From: Mucilaginibacter mallensis
GTDB lineage: Bacteria > Bacteroidota > Bacteroidia > Sphingobacteriales > Sphingobacteriaceae
Length of the DNA stretch: 64,000 nt
NCBI RefSeq assembly: GCF_900105165.1
Contig: NZ_LT629740.1
Coordinates: 2,790,001-2,854,000 of the forward strand
Reading direction: 5' to 3'
Shown here piece after piece: positions 28,201-36,380 of the stretch. Below the pieces are notes generated by a model. The model was not told where the DNA came from. It saw only the letters and a list, made by a program, of their open reading frames with translations, and ran no database searches. The translations under genes and the position numbers were made by a program. Within the stretch, counting starts at the first letter, position 1, and each line of letters begins with the position of its first letter.

Positions 28201-28465
28201 CCTGGCGTTCATAACCTAAAAAGCTAAAGACGAGTATATCTCCCGGCTTTGCCATTATTTTATAAGTACCATCAGTAACGGATGCAACTGCGGTTTCTGA
28301 GCCTTTAATTCTGATGGTTACTCCAGGAATCGGTTCTGATTTTTCAGAGGTTGTTACCTTTCCGGAGATACCGATGGTTTGCGCATATCCTGAAAGACAT
28401 AGCAACATGCTTGCTATAAATAACGAAATACAGTATCTCATTCTTTTTTGTAAATTTTTATCCAT
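25286..28465 (-). CDS. SusC/RagA-family TonB-dependent glycan transporter (second pair)
   Basis: 1059 residues. Signal peptide (about 1-29), carboxypeptidase-regulatory-like domain (about 32-105), TonB-box-like NEVVVIGYG at 110-118, plug domain (about 120-235) and barrel. There is no STN domain. It resembles the first SusC in layout, but the plug and barrel differ enough that a recent duplication is unlikely. It is the first gene of a four-gene unit with susD, the glycan-binding protein and GH5. It would import xyloglucan oligosaccharides if the enzyme context is read correctly. Its promoter carries copy 2 of the shared element, and the regulator gene lies just upstream in the same direction. 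Confidence 0.96.
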   Translation of the reverse strand: MDKNLQKRMRYCISLFIASMLLCLSGYAQTIGISGKVTTSEKSEPIPGVTIRIKGSETAVASVTDGTYKIMAKPGDILVFSFLGYERQEITVKNNNTINVKLNPTSSDLNEVVVIGYGKIPKKDLTGSVSSIKGTDLRQTQPTTFDQALQGKVAGVVIQQISGQPGGGVSIQIRGVSSITGSNSPLVVIDGVLIPPSSDPGNGGNPLNSINPADIETIDVLKDASATAIYGSQATNGVIVITTKRGKIGAPTITYDGYTEQQLRPKELPTMNLQQYATVINARSAVWGFTTDAAELANPQYLGAGTDWQKALFQNAPEQSHTLTISGGNEKNLYLISSTYFNQQGIVAGSDFTRYSVRVNLDNKPADWLKMGTSLQLIHSKQNQNTTANGGISNVLSETPNIPVQYPNGSYGGNTNTQGWVSSVANPVAISLITTNNQTRNQVFANQYFEIKFTKDLSFRTEASGNFDFNGNNTFSPTYNFGTSVNGTNGGGQGLSEDISWTFRNFLTYDHNFNKLKINVLAGHEATSDWNESVSANRTNFPSNDVISVSAGDPVSATNSGNIGLGGSTESYFSRLNLSWDDKYLITGNIRNDGSSNFPANNRWALTYSGAFAWKINNEVFFKNVKQISELKLRLSYGLTNNQNVPGNSYVGLLSTQVNGLGTTEFQTQLPNPKIKWEQTDYYDAGLDASFFNGRFSLTFDVYDRITNGLLLKEPLPIYSGTTTGYSPGAMSAPYANVGSMRNSGFDFQISSTNIRSKDFYWRSDFTLSRNVNKVLSLGNGGSDASLSVTDGGSGQVAEKTVVGQPIGEFYGYVFDGVFATPKDFQTHALPANQAGVPYPISPNAGGIWYGDRMYKDLNGDGIVDSRDETFLGSPIPKFQYGIGNTVTYKKFELNIFFTGDYGNKVYNEVSESHTDPTQTTAWFTSVLNYSRLAMINPNGSASDVNNVYVTNPNTNIVSLRNDNTNENNRPSSIYIQNGSFLKCKNITLSYNMTDGILSRIHVHSMRVYANVTNVFTITKYVGMDPEIGSWNPLQAGWDQGYYPQPRGFTIGANITLDK

Positions 28466-28789
28466 TGATAAAGGATTTTTAAGTTTTTTAATAATTAGGT
28501 TAATTGTAGTTCTTGGTTAGTGGTTACTGGTTTTGTTAACTTTTATTCATATTTCTTCCCTTTTTTAAATTCTTGTTAATAGTTAATCGCAAAAAAAAGA
28601 CACCTAAAATCTACTTTACCGGAACCTTTTTATACTAAGCCGTCAAACCTCTATTAAAAAGTTTGGGCGACAGTAAAACCGGTTTGCTGTCTCAAAAAAT
28701 AAATTAGTTGGTTGGTCTATTATTTATAATCGGGGAATAAGGTTCGACGACATATGTAGTACATCTCATCGACCGACATTCTCAGTAAA

Positions 28790-28858
28790 CTAAACTATGG
28801 TTACCTATAAAAGCAGTGGGGCTAGAATTGAGTAAAAATATAGGCCAAATGTTCAATA
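28790..28858 (-). promoter_or_regulatory. Putative HTCS-controlled promoter of the second susC (shared element, copy 2)
   Basis: On the minus strand TTGAACATTT lies at 28856-28847, followed by TATATTTTTACTCA, then after 49 bases TAGTTTAG at 28797-28790. It is closest to copy 1 (first susC): only scattered differences over about 33 bases, and the sequence between the core and the -7-like box is also alike (TGCTTTT, then CCATA). Nothing else was seen in the 638-base gap 28466-29103. Confidence 0.65.
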
Positions 28859-29103
28859 GAACATAATAAGTTGAAATACTGTCACTTACATACAACTCGA
28901 AAGCATGTCATGCTATTTATGGCCTAAGAAAACAGTTAAATGTAGGGTAACGTCAGGAATTCATAAACATAAAACATGTATGTTGTAAGCATTTAGGATT
29001 AAGTCACTGACATTTGGAGAAAATGGATTTCACAGCAACGTCCCAGAGCATTGCTTGTTGTTAAACCCAACGAGTATCTTTCGCAAAAACGACTTGAAAG
29101 TTG

Positions 29104-32100
29104 CTATTCTTTATTCTCAGTTTCGGATAATTTCTTTTGGCGAATGGAAGCAACGTAGGCAGAGGGAAGAGTATTATACTCTTCCTTGAAAAGCTTTGTG
29201 AAATATTTGGGAGTGTTAAAGCCTACTTCATAGCATATCTGACTAATGGTCATTTGGCTGTTTTCGAGCAAATACACCGCCTTTTTCAGTCTTATGGAAC
29301 GGATAAATTCAATGGGAGATTTACCTGTAAGCATTAAGACCTTACTATAGAGCGATCCCCGGCTCATGTTCATTTGGCGGCTTAGTTCTTCGACGGATAG
29401 ACTTTCATTTAATATGTTAGTTTCTATATATTCAACTATACTCCTCAAAAGTTTCTCGTCTTCATTTTGCAAAGGCACCTCCTGCAATTGCAGATCCATT
29501 TGCTTTTTATAAGTTCGTTTATAAGTGTCCCTAAGAATAAGGATGTTCTTTATTTTTGAAAGAAGTATTTCAAAATTAAACGGTTTGGTCATGTAATCAT
29601 TAGCGCCAATTTCCAAGCCTTCTAATTGTTCGTTCTCCCCAATCAGCGCAGTCAGCAGAACTAATGGAATATGTGATGTACGCTTATCATTCTTCAGTTT
29701 TTTACAAAGCTCAATGCCTGTCATTTCAGGCATATTGATATCACTTACGATAATATCCGGATGTTGCGAAAGCGCCTTTTGCCACCCGTCTCTTCCGTTT
29801 GAAGCTTCGATTATAAAAAATATATCTTTTAAATTATCCTTGAGGTAAAAACGAAAATCGTCGTTGTCTTCAACTAACAGGATTACCGGTTTTTTAGTTG
29901 AAGGCTGCTGTTTCAGCGAGGCTTTATTTTCATTACCATTGCCTTGGTTTTCTTTTTCATTTTCACCGTCGATGTCCAATGGTGTATCCATTTTAGCATC
30001 TGCATAAACAACAAGTGGCAATTTGATGATAAAACAACTGCCGTGGCCCGGTTCGCTTTCGACTGTTATTTCCCCCCCATGCATCTTAACAAACTCACGG
30101 GTAATTGCAAGGCCTATACCGCTGCCCTGGTTTATCACTGACTCCGGAACGTCGTTCTGGAAAAAACGCTCAAAAATCTTATCGTGCTTTTCAACAGGAA
30201 TACCGATGCCTGTATCGGTCACCTTAATTTCAAGTAAAGTACCCTGATCAACCTGATTATCTTTCGTTACATTGAGTAAAACGCTTACATTACCGCCTGC
30301 GGGAGTAAATTTAAAGGCATTTGATATCAGGTTAAATAATATCCTTTCTATCTTATCATGGTCAAAATCTGTAAACAGCGAATCGATGGTCGTGTCAAAA
30401 ATAAAACCGATCTCTTTTCCTTCGGCAATATCTATAAATGATAGGCTAATCTCACTGATGAACTTCACAATATCTCCGGGCTTACGATGCAGCTTTAGCT
30501 CCTGAACTTCCATCCGGCGAAAATCAAGCAACTGATTTACCAGTAGCAACAGTCGCCTGGCATTTTTTCCTATCATAGTCAGTTGTTGTTTCTGCTCCTG
30601 GTCCGCTCGGGTTAACATTTTTTCAACTGGTGCCATGATCAATGATAGTGGCGTCCTGAACTCATGACTTACGTTCGTTAAAAACTTAATTTTCAGTTGG
30701 TCGAGCTCCTGCATACGTTTAACTTCCTGGCGCTCTTGTTCTATTAGCCGTCTTTGTTCCTGCTTCTCTTTTTCTACGGCAAACTGCATTCTGATTTTTT
30801 GTATTCCGCGCTTACGAATGAAATATAACGTCCCACCAATAATCATCAGATAAACTATATATGCCCAGGTCGTTTTCCAAAATGGCGGCAAAATTTTAAT
30901 TTTTAAAGAAATGTAATCGGGATTCCAAACCCCTTCTGAATTGAATACACGTACTTTAAATGTATAGTCTCCCCCATCAAGGTTGGTGTAACCGGCTTTT
31001 CTCGTTCTACTATCCGCATTTACCCATCCTTTGTCGAAACCCTCCAGCATATACTGATATCTTTCTTTACTGGGGTCAAAAAAATCAAGCGCCGCAAATT
31101 CTATGGAAAAGATATTTTCGCCGTGATTAAGTACGATATCACGTGTTACCGATATGGCTTTTGAAAGTATAACATGTCCGTTAATAGCTTCATTGGCGGA
31201 TATACTTTCATTAAACACTTGAAAATCGGTAAAAACTAATTTGGGTTTATTCGTATTGGGTTGTATGGTTGCGGGATTGAAAATATTAAAACCATCGCCG
31301 CCTCCAAAAACCATCTCTCCTTTTCGTGTCCTTAAAGCGGAATTTGCATTAAATTCCCGGCCCTGAAGGCCATCCATCTCGTCAAAATTTTCAATTTGAA
31401 AATTAAAAGCGTTAAATGTAGCCGTTAAGGTGACACGACTTAACCCATTTGAAGTGCTCAGCCACATGGCTCCTTTGTTATCCTCCAGGATGTTCAATAT
31501 TGAGTTTGCAGGAAGACCATTTTTTGTTGTCAGTGAGGTGAAAACATTAGTTTTAGTATTCAGAACACTCAATCCTCCGGCTGTTGCTATCCATATTAAA
31601 CCGTGGCTATCCTGGGTAATACTATTTACGGTATTGTCAACTAAACCATTTGCGGCGTTTCCATTTGAGATATAATGAATCACTCGTCCCGTTTTTTTTA
31701 ATATGACATCTACACCCAAAAATCCCCCTATCCATATATTGCCTTGTTTATCCTCAAAGATTGAAGATACCATTGAGGACCTTATATCGGACGGTTTAAA
31801 AGGTTGGTAAAATATTTTTTTTGATCGGTCGAAAATCTCAAGACCGCCTGCAAACGTCCCTATCCATAACCTGTGCGAGGAATCCTCCAGAATGCTCCAT
31901 ACCCTATCATCATCAATACTGGTGGTCACTTTATCATCATGTCTATAATGTGTAAAGGTTTTTCCGTCAAAGCAGTCCAGGCCGCCGAAGTAGGTACCGA
32001 TCCATAGCTTCTGGTCATGGTCAATACATAAATTAACAATAACGTCATTACTAAGACTATTGAGGTTTGACGGATCGTGCTTATACTGGGTATAGTTACC

Positions 32101-33318
32101 GTTTTTACGGTTAAAATAAATAAGACCGCCCCCGTTTGTCCCAATCCATAAATTGCCGAGCTTATCTTCGGCAAATTTGTCGACATCATTAAAACTTAAA
32201 CTGGCAGGATCTGACGCAAAATGCCTGTAAAGCGGGAACCTGATAATATTTTTATGATAATAGCTTATTCCCTTTTTAAAGGTACCGGCCCAAATAATAC
32301 CCAAATTATCTTTGTAGAGTGATGCAGAATTCTGCCTTAATGATTTGGCGTCGTCTTCACGGTTTTGCAGGCTGGTAATTTCAAATTTCTTTTTATCCAG
32401 CACACTGATTCCGCCATGGTCGGTAGAAATCCATATACGCCCATCGTCGGCTTGAATAATATTGTTTATGACATTCGCCTTTAACTTTAGTCCCGCTGAT
32501 TCTTTATCAATATGTAGCAAAGTCCCTGTTGATGGCTTGTAATAAAATACGCCCGACTCAATATAGGACGCATAGAACCACAGATCATCATCCCGATCGA
32601 TAAGTAAAGAATAATACCCGTTTTTATTATTGTATGCCTTTTTAAAAATATCTGTGTGATAGGTAATTTTATTAAGCGTAATATCAAAATTTTCAACTGT
32701 GCCATCACTGTATGCTATCCATATATTGTGTTTAGCATCAACGGTGATATCAGCAATTGAACTTGAATATAACGATGGAATGGAATTAATACTATGATAA
32801 TAGCGTTTCGTCTGCTTGCTTAAGGTATTATACCTGTAAACACCTGAATCAGGATACAAAAACCAAAAGTCCGCAGCACTCGTCCGTACTACCTGTGTGA
32901 CATTCGGGTCAACAGGCAACTTTAAAGAACGCAACAATAGTGACATATCACTATTAAATGACTCTGTATCAGAATCATAATAGCAAAACCCATTACGTGT
33001 TGATATCCATAGCTTTTTATCCGGACCTTCAAAAATTTTGTTTATAAAATCATCACTAACAGAATTTTTATTATTGCTGTCATGCTTGAAAACTTTAAAG
33101 GTATAACCATCAAATCGATTGAGGCCCGACGCGGTACCAAACCACATGAAACCTTCCGAATCTTTAAATATGCAGTTAACCTGATTGTGTGATAACCCAT
33201 CGCCTACATCCAGGTGCGAGAAACGATACTGGCTACCCTGCCCAAATACATTTACGCATACAAAAATTACTGCAACCGCAAGAAGAGAACAAAATTTTAC
33301 GCGCATTCGGGGTTTCAT
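29104..33318 (-). CDS. Hybrid two-component system regulator (HTCS): sensor, kinase, receiver and AraC-type HTH in one protein
   Basis: 1404 residues. Signal peptide (about 1-26). A double seven-bladed propeller of Reg_prop repeats (WFGTASGLNRFDG, WIGTNGGGLIYFN, WIGTYFGGLDCFD and others, about 30-690) and a Y_Y_Y domain (about 715-785) form the periplasmic sensor. One transmembrane helix is near 815-830. The histidine kinase follows: SHEFRTPLS with His885, an N-box 'NLISNAFKFTPAGG' and G-boxes DTGIGIP and GSGIGLAIT. The receiver has 'VILLVEDNDDF' and the phosphoacceptor Asp1193 in VSDINMP. An AraC HTH ends the protein. HTCS proteins sense oligosaccharides and activate their locus. All modules look intact. 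It is the only intact HTCS in the window and the likely activator of four promoters. Confidence 0.96.
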   Translation of the reverse strand: MKPRMRVKFCSLLAVAVIFVCVNVFGQGSQYRFSHLDVGDGLSHNQVNCIFKDSEGFMWFGTASGLNRFDGYTFKVFKHDSNNKNSVSDDFINKIFEGPDKKLWISTRNGFCYYDSDTESFNSDMSLLLRSLKLPVDPNVTQVVRTSAADFWFLYPDSGVYRYNTLSKQTKRYYHSINSIPSLYSSSIADITVDAKHNIWIAYSDGTVENFDITLNKITYHTDIFKKAYNNKNGYYSLLIDRDDDLWFYASYIESGVFYYKPSTGTLLHIDKESAGLKLKANVINNIIQADDGRIWISTDHGGISVLDKKKFEITSLQNREDDAKSLRQNSASLYKDNLGIIWAGTFKKGISYYHKNIIRFPLYRHFASDPASLSFNDVDKFAEDKLGNLWIGTNGGGLIYFNRKNGNYTQYKHDPSNLNSLSNDVIVNLCIDHDQKLWIGTYFGGLDCFDGKTFTHYRHDDKVTTSIDDDRVWSILEDSSHRLWIGTFAGGLEIFDRSKKIFYQPFKPSDIRSSMVSSIFEDKQGNIWIGGFLGVDVILKKTGRVIHYISNGNAANGLVDNTVNSITQDSHGLIWIATAGGLSVLNTKTNVFTSLTTKNGLPANSILNILEDNKGAMWLSTSNGLSRVTLTATFNAFNFQIENFDEMDGLQGREFNANSALRTRKGEMVFGGGDGFNIFNPATIQPNTNKPKLVFTDFQVFNESISANEAINGHVILSKAISVTRDIVLNHGENIFSIEFAALDFFDPSKERYQYMLEGFDKGWVNADSRTRKAGYTNLDGGDYTFKVRVFNSEGVWNPDYISLKIKILPPFWKTTWAYIVYLMIIGGTLYFIRKRGIQKIRMQFAVEKEKQEQRRLIEQERQEVKRMQELDQLKIKFLTNVSHEFRTPLSLIMAPVEKMLTRADQEQKQQLTMIGKNARRLLLLVNQLLDFRRMEVQELKLHRKPGDIVKFISEISLSFIDIAEGKEIGFIFDTTIDSLFTDFDHDKIERILFNLISNAFKFTPAGGNVSVLLNVTKDNQVDQGTLLEIKVTDTGIGIPVEKHDKIFERFFQNDVPESVINQGSGIGLAITREFVKMHGGEITVESEPGHGSCFIIKLPLVVYADAKMDTPLDIDGENEKENQGNGNENKASLKQQPSTKKPVILLVEDNDDFRFYLKDNLKDIFFIIEASNGRDGWQKALSQHPDIIVSDINMPEMTGIELCKKLKNDKRTSHIPLVLLTALIGENEQLEGLEIGANDYMTKPFNFEILLSKIKNILILRDTYKRTYKKQMDLQLQEVPLQNEDEKLLRSIVEYIETNILNESLSVEELSRQMNMSRGSLYSKVLMLTGKSPIEFIRSIRLKKAVYLLENSQMTISQICYEVGFNTPKYFTKLFKEEYNTLPSAYVASIRQKKLSETENKE

Positions 33319-33462
33319 TGAAAAAGCAAAAAATCACAAGGTTGACTTTTTAAAGCCGGTACACTAAGGTAATAAAAGTATTGCATCAAGAGCCAGGTTT
33401 CGGTTACTAAAACAGACATCTTTCAATTTTTATGCCCCCTTAAACAAGGTGGGTTATTAAAT

Positions 33463-33498
33463 AAAAAATGCGTCCGCAGCTGACTCTACGGAACGCAT
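33463..33498 (-). terminator. Intrinsic terminator of the GH31 gene
   Basis: On the minus strand the arm ATGCGTTCCG pairs with CGGACGCAT (one bulged T) around a 12-base loop and is followed by TTTTTTA. It lies about 80 bases after the GH31 stop and before the HTCS gene, so the regulator is probably transcribed from its own promoter. Confidence 0.8.
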
Positions 33499-33575
33499 CG
33501 CCATGATATTGAATTAATTTCACGGCTATGATCAATTGTAATCTGGTTTATCGTTCAATTTTCAGTTTCGTTCCC

Positions 33576-35954
33576 TTATCTTACTTTCACAATTATTGCT
33601 TTACCGTTATAGTTAATCGTTTCGTCAACAACTTTAGTGGCCAAAGGGCCGCTACCATGCTGGCCGTTAACCAATATGATATTAAAGGTGTGCTGTATTA
33701 ACATGCCCGGAAAAGCTCCCTTGGTATCTGATATGCTTAGTTCTTTCCGTTTGTCATTCCAGGCGAATGTAAAAGTGGAATACCGGCCCTGCTCATAATT
33801 GTAATTGTCATTCTCGTCCTCATAAAAAGTAAACCACCCATCTGCGCCAGGATAGATCCGCAGTTCAATAACCTTATTGGTTTTTTGGGTGGCATACTCT
33901 ACTTCGGGACCCATCGGGACGATGGAACCGGCGCGCACATATAATGGCATCTCGTCAATCGGTGCAGCAGCATTAACCGTTTTACCTCCGCTGAGGTTTT
34001 CACCTGTCCAGAAATTATACCACGGGCCCGATCCCGGCAAATAAACCTTTCTTTCCGTTTCACCTTTTCCGGTAACGGGGTTAACCAAAAATGCAGGTCC
34101 AAACATATACTGATCTGGTATTTTGTATACATTCTTATCATTACGAAAATCAAATGCCAACGAACGCATCATAGTATAATTATTAAGCGTAGTTTTTGCG
34201 GCAAGCGAATAAATATAAGGCAACAGGCGATAACGCAGCTTATCATACTTTAATAAGATTGACCTTGTGCCTTCGTCCCAATTCTTTGAAAATATGGCCC
34301 GTTCACCCTTGCCGTGGATGCGCATAATTGGGCAAAATGTACCAAACTGGAACCAACGGGTAAACAGTTCCCTGAATTCCGGTTTCGACCAATCGGGTAC
34401 CCCCCAATTATAGTGGTATCCGCCTATGTCTGATGTCCAGTAAGGAATGCCTGATGTACAGGTATTAATGCCTTGCGGTATCTGATTTTTAAACGAATCA
34501 AACGTGCAGGAAATATCTGAAGACCAAAGTGTTGCAGCATTTCGTTGCTCACCCGCAAAAGACTGCCGGAGTAAAAAAAACGCTCTCTTCTTCGGGATAT
34601 CCCGGCGCCAGCCCTGGTATAGCCCTGTGGAATGCTCGAGCGAATAGGTATTAAAATAGTTGATACCCTTTCCTATCCAGAAATCACTCTTGCGGCGTTC
34701 GTCCAATAACAAGCCGTTGTCAGGTTCACATTGATCAACCCACCACGCATCCCAACCATATCTTTTAATCAGGCTGTCGCGGGCCATATCCCAATATAAT
34801 TCACGGGCTTTGGGATTGTGCGCATCATAGTAGTTATCAAATGTATGGGTAACAATATTATCCCAGGTTATATTTGTTAGCCCTCCCATCTTTTGCAGGG
34901 TATCGAAGTCTCTGGTTCCTTTGCCAAACACAGGCCAGATGGAAATCATCCCATGAATATTTGATTTATGTAATTCATCGATCATTTTTTTAGGGTCAGG
35001 ATAACGTGCCGGGTTCATTACATGAGCACCAATAGGGAATGGATCCCAATAATACCAATCCTGCACGATGACATCTACCGGGATATGATTATTGCGGTAA
35101 TTGTTCTTTACTGAAAGTATTTCATCCTGGCTCATATACCTATCCTGTGATTGGAATAGACCGAATGCCCATTTTGCAAACATTGGAGCCTTGCCTGTGG
35201 CTGTACGGTATAGGTTGATGATCTGATCAAACCCAGGGCCGTAAAAAAAGTAATAATCGGCCTGCCTCCCACTTTCGGATACATATTTAAATTTGGTATT
35301 TTCGGCTTCGGCACCGTAAAAATTTGATGCCGAATAATTATCCCACATCAGTCCATAACCTTTAGTGGATAGCAGCACGGGAACAGCGCCGGTAAGGTAT
35401 TTTATTGCCAAATCCTGGTTTCTTCCTTTATAATTGATAGAGCCAGTGTCAATAGGATGGCAGCCAAGGCCAAAAAGCGCTTCATCTGCAGGTGAATTAA
35501 ATTGGGTGCTTACGTTATAGGTGCTTATGCCGGCTATGGTAGCTGGGGTAATGCTTTTATTATCTTCAGAGGCTATTTCCTTACCATACAGGTCTTGGTA
35601 AGTAATATTATTAGTGAGTTTGTTTATTGTTACTTTCAACTTAGCCGTTGTGATAATAACCTGGTTCTTATCTTCTGAAACCTTAAAAGATGGGAAACTC
35701 CATTTTGCATTTACAATAAGTGAGGGCTTGCTGACAAAATCGTTAAAAATGGTGTATTTTACTTCGATGATATCGTCCTTGCAAATGGTAACCATCATCA
35801 GGCCTTTATCTAATGTAAATAAAAGCCCGTCAGCTTCTTTTTTATAGGATTTGACAGAGGCGTTGGCAACAGGTATAGCTGTGATTAGAAGTAATAGAAT
35901 TGCTGCCATTAGTTTAGACAGCGCAGAGTTTAACATAATTTTTGTTTTTATCAT
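33576..35954 (-). CDS. GH31 glycosidase, alpha-xylosidase-like
   Basis: 792 residues with a signal peptide; the start could also be the ATG at 35936 (MLNSALSKLMAAILLLL). An N-terminal beta domain with GH31 features covers about 40-220. The barrel holds DVIVQDWYYWDPF and 'YGWDAWWVDQCEPDNG', whose Asp407 is the presumed nucleophile. C-terminal beta domains follow, with 'AGSIVPMGPEVEYATQK' near the end. The WWxDxxEPD pattern is that of bacterial alpha-xylosidases acting on xyloglucan oligosaccharides, which remove the non-reducing-end xylose. It is a single-gene unit with its own promoter (36129-36200) and terminator (33463-33498). The alpha-xylosidase call is strong by context but not proven; other GH31 members are alpha-glucosidases. 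Confidence 0.9.
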   Translation of the reverse strand: MIKTKIMLNSALSKLMAAILLLLITAIPVANASVKSYKKEADGLLFTLDKGLMMVTICKDDIIEVKYTIFNDFVSKPSLIVNAKWSFPSFKVSEDKNQVIITTAKLKVTINKLTNNITYQDLYGKEIASEDNKSITPATIAGISTYNVSTQFNSPADEALFGLGCHPIDTGSINYKGRNQDLAIKYLTGAVPVLLSTKGYGLMWDNYSASNFYGAEAENTKFKYVSESGRQADYYFFYGPGFDQIINLYRTATGKAPMFAKWAFGLFQSQDRYMSQDEILSVKNNYRNNHIPVDVIVQDWYYWDPFPIGAHVMNPARYPDPKKMIDELHKSNIHGMISIWPVFGKGTRDFDTLQKMGGLTNITWDNIVTHTFDNYYDAHNPKARELYWDMARDSLIKRYGWDAWWVDQCEPDNGLLLDERRKSDFWIGKGINYFNTYSLEHSTGLYQGWRRDIPKKRAFFLLRQSFAGEQRNAATLWSSDISCTFDSFKNQIPQGINTCTSGIPYWTSDIGGYHYNWGVPDWSKPEFRELFTRWFQFGTFCPIMRIHGKGERAIFSKNWDEGTRSILLKYDKLRYRLLPYIYSLAAKTTLNNYTMMRSLAFDFRNDKNVYKIPDQYMFGPAFLVNPVTGKGETERKVYLPGSGPWYNFWTGENLSGGKTVNAAAPIDEMPLYVRAGSIVPMGPEVEYATQKTNKVIELRIYPGADGWFTFYEDENDNYNYEQGRYSTFTFAWNDKRKELSISDTKGAFPGMLIQHTFNIILVNGQHGSGPLATKVVDETINYNGKAIIVKVR

Positions 35955-36111
35955 GAATCCAGGTTTATATTAACTTGTTTATTTTATTGGCTATATCTCA
36001 TTTTCGCAAACCGAAATAATAATTAATAAAACAAGCGCTGTTTAAAAACAAGTGTCCCAAACCGTCCCAACGCGGTAAAATTTGAGCTGCCAATATTTAA
36101 TTCGTTCTTAG

Positions 36112-36200
36112 GTTTATTAATCCGGCGATAAAATTATAGAGAGGAAAAGCGGAAGAAGGGGTACAAAAGTCATAAAATAGAGTGCGAAATGTTCAATTTG
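36112..36200 (-). promoter_or_regulatory. Putative HTCS-controlled promoter of the GH31 gene (shared element, copy 3)
   Basis: Core TTGAACATTT at 36196-36187 on the minus strand, then 50 bases to TAATTTTA at 36136-36129. The whole 89-base block aligns without gaps to 38558-38646, with a 42-base stretch (36159-36200) differing at only three positions. Confidence 0.65.
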
Positions 36201-36299
36201 ATAAAAAATCGCCCAAGAGCTCATTCCTTCTAAATAAAAAACCAAATGCAATGTGGATGTTCATAATAATGGAAGACTTAACCATAACATATAACGTAA

Positions 36300-36341
36300 A
36301 AAACTCTAATACCCTATTTTAAAATAGGGTATTAGAGTTTT
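36300..36341 (-). terminator. Perfect 42-base palindrome, terminator of the GH5-lectin gene
   Basis: Each arm is 21 bases long and the two are perfect complements with no enforced loop, centred between 36320 and 36321. The distal end on the minus strand reads AGAGTTTTTTACG, giving a U-tract. It lies 40 bases after the stop of the gene at 36381. On the plus strand the tail is weaker. Confidence 0.75.
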
Positions 36342-36380
36342 GGGGGAAATTGTAAAAAAAATTAATCTATCTATGCTTCG

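Noticed and set aside
36300..36341. Perfect palindrome as the end of a mobile element
   Set aside because: There is no transposase or matching second end; position after a stop codon and the U-tract fit a terminator.
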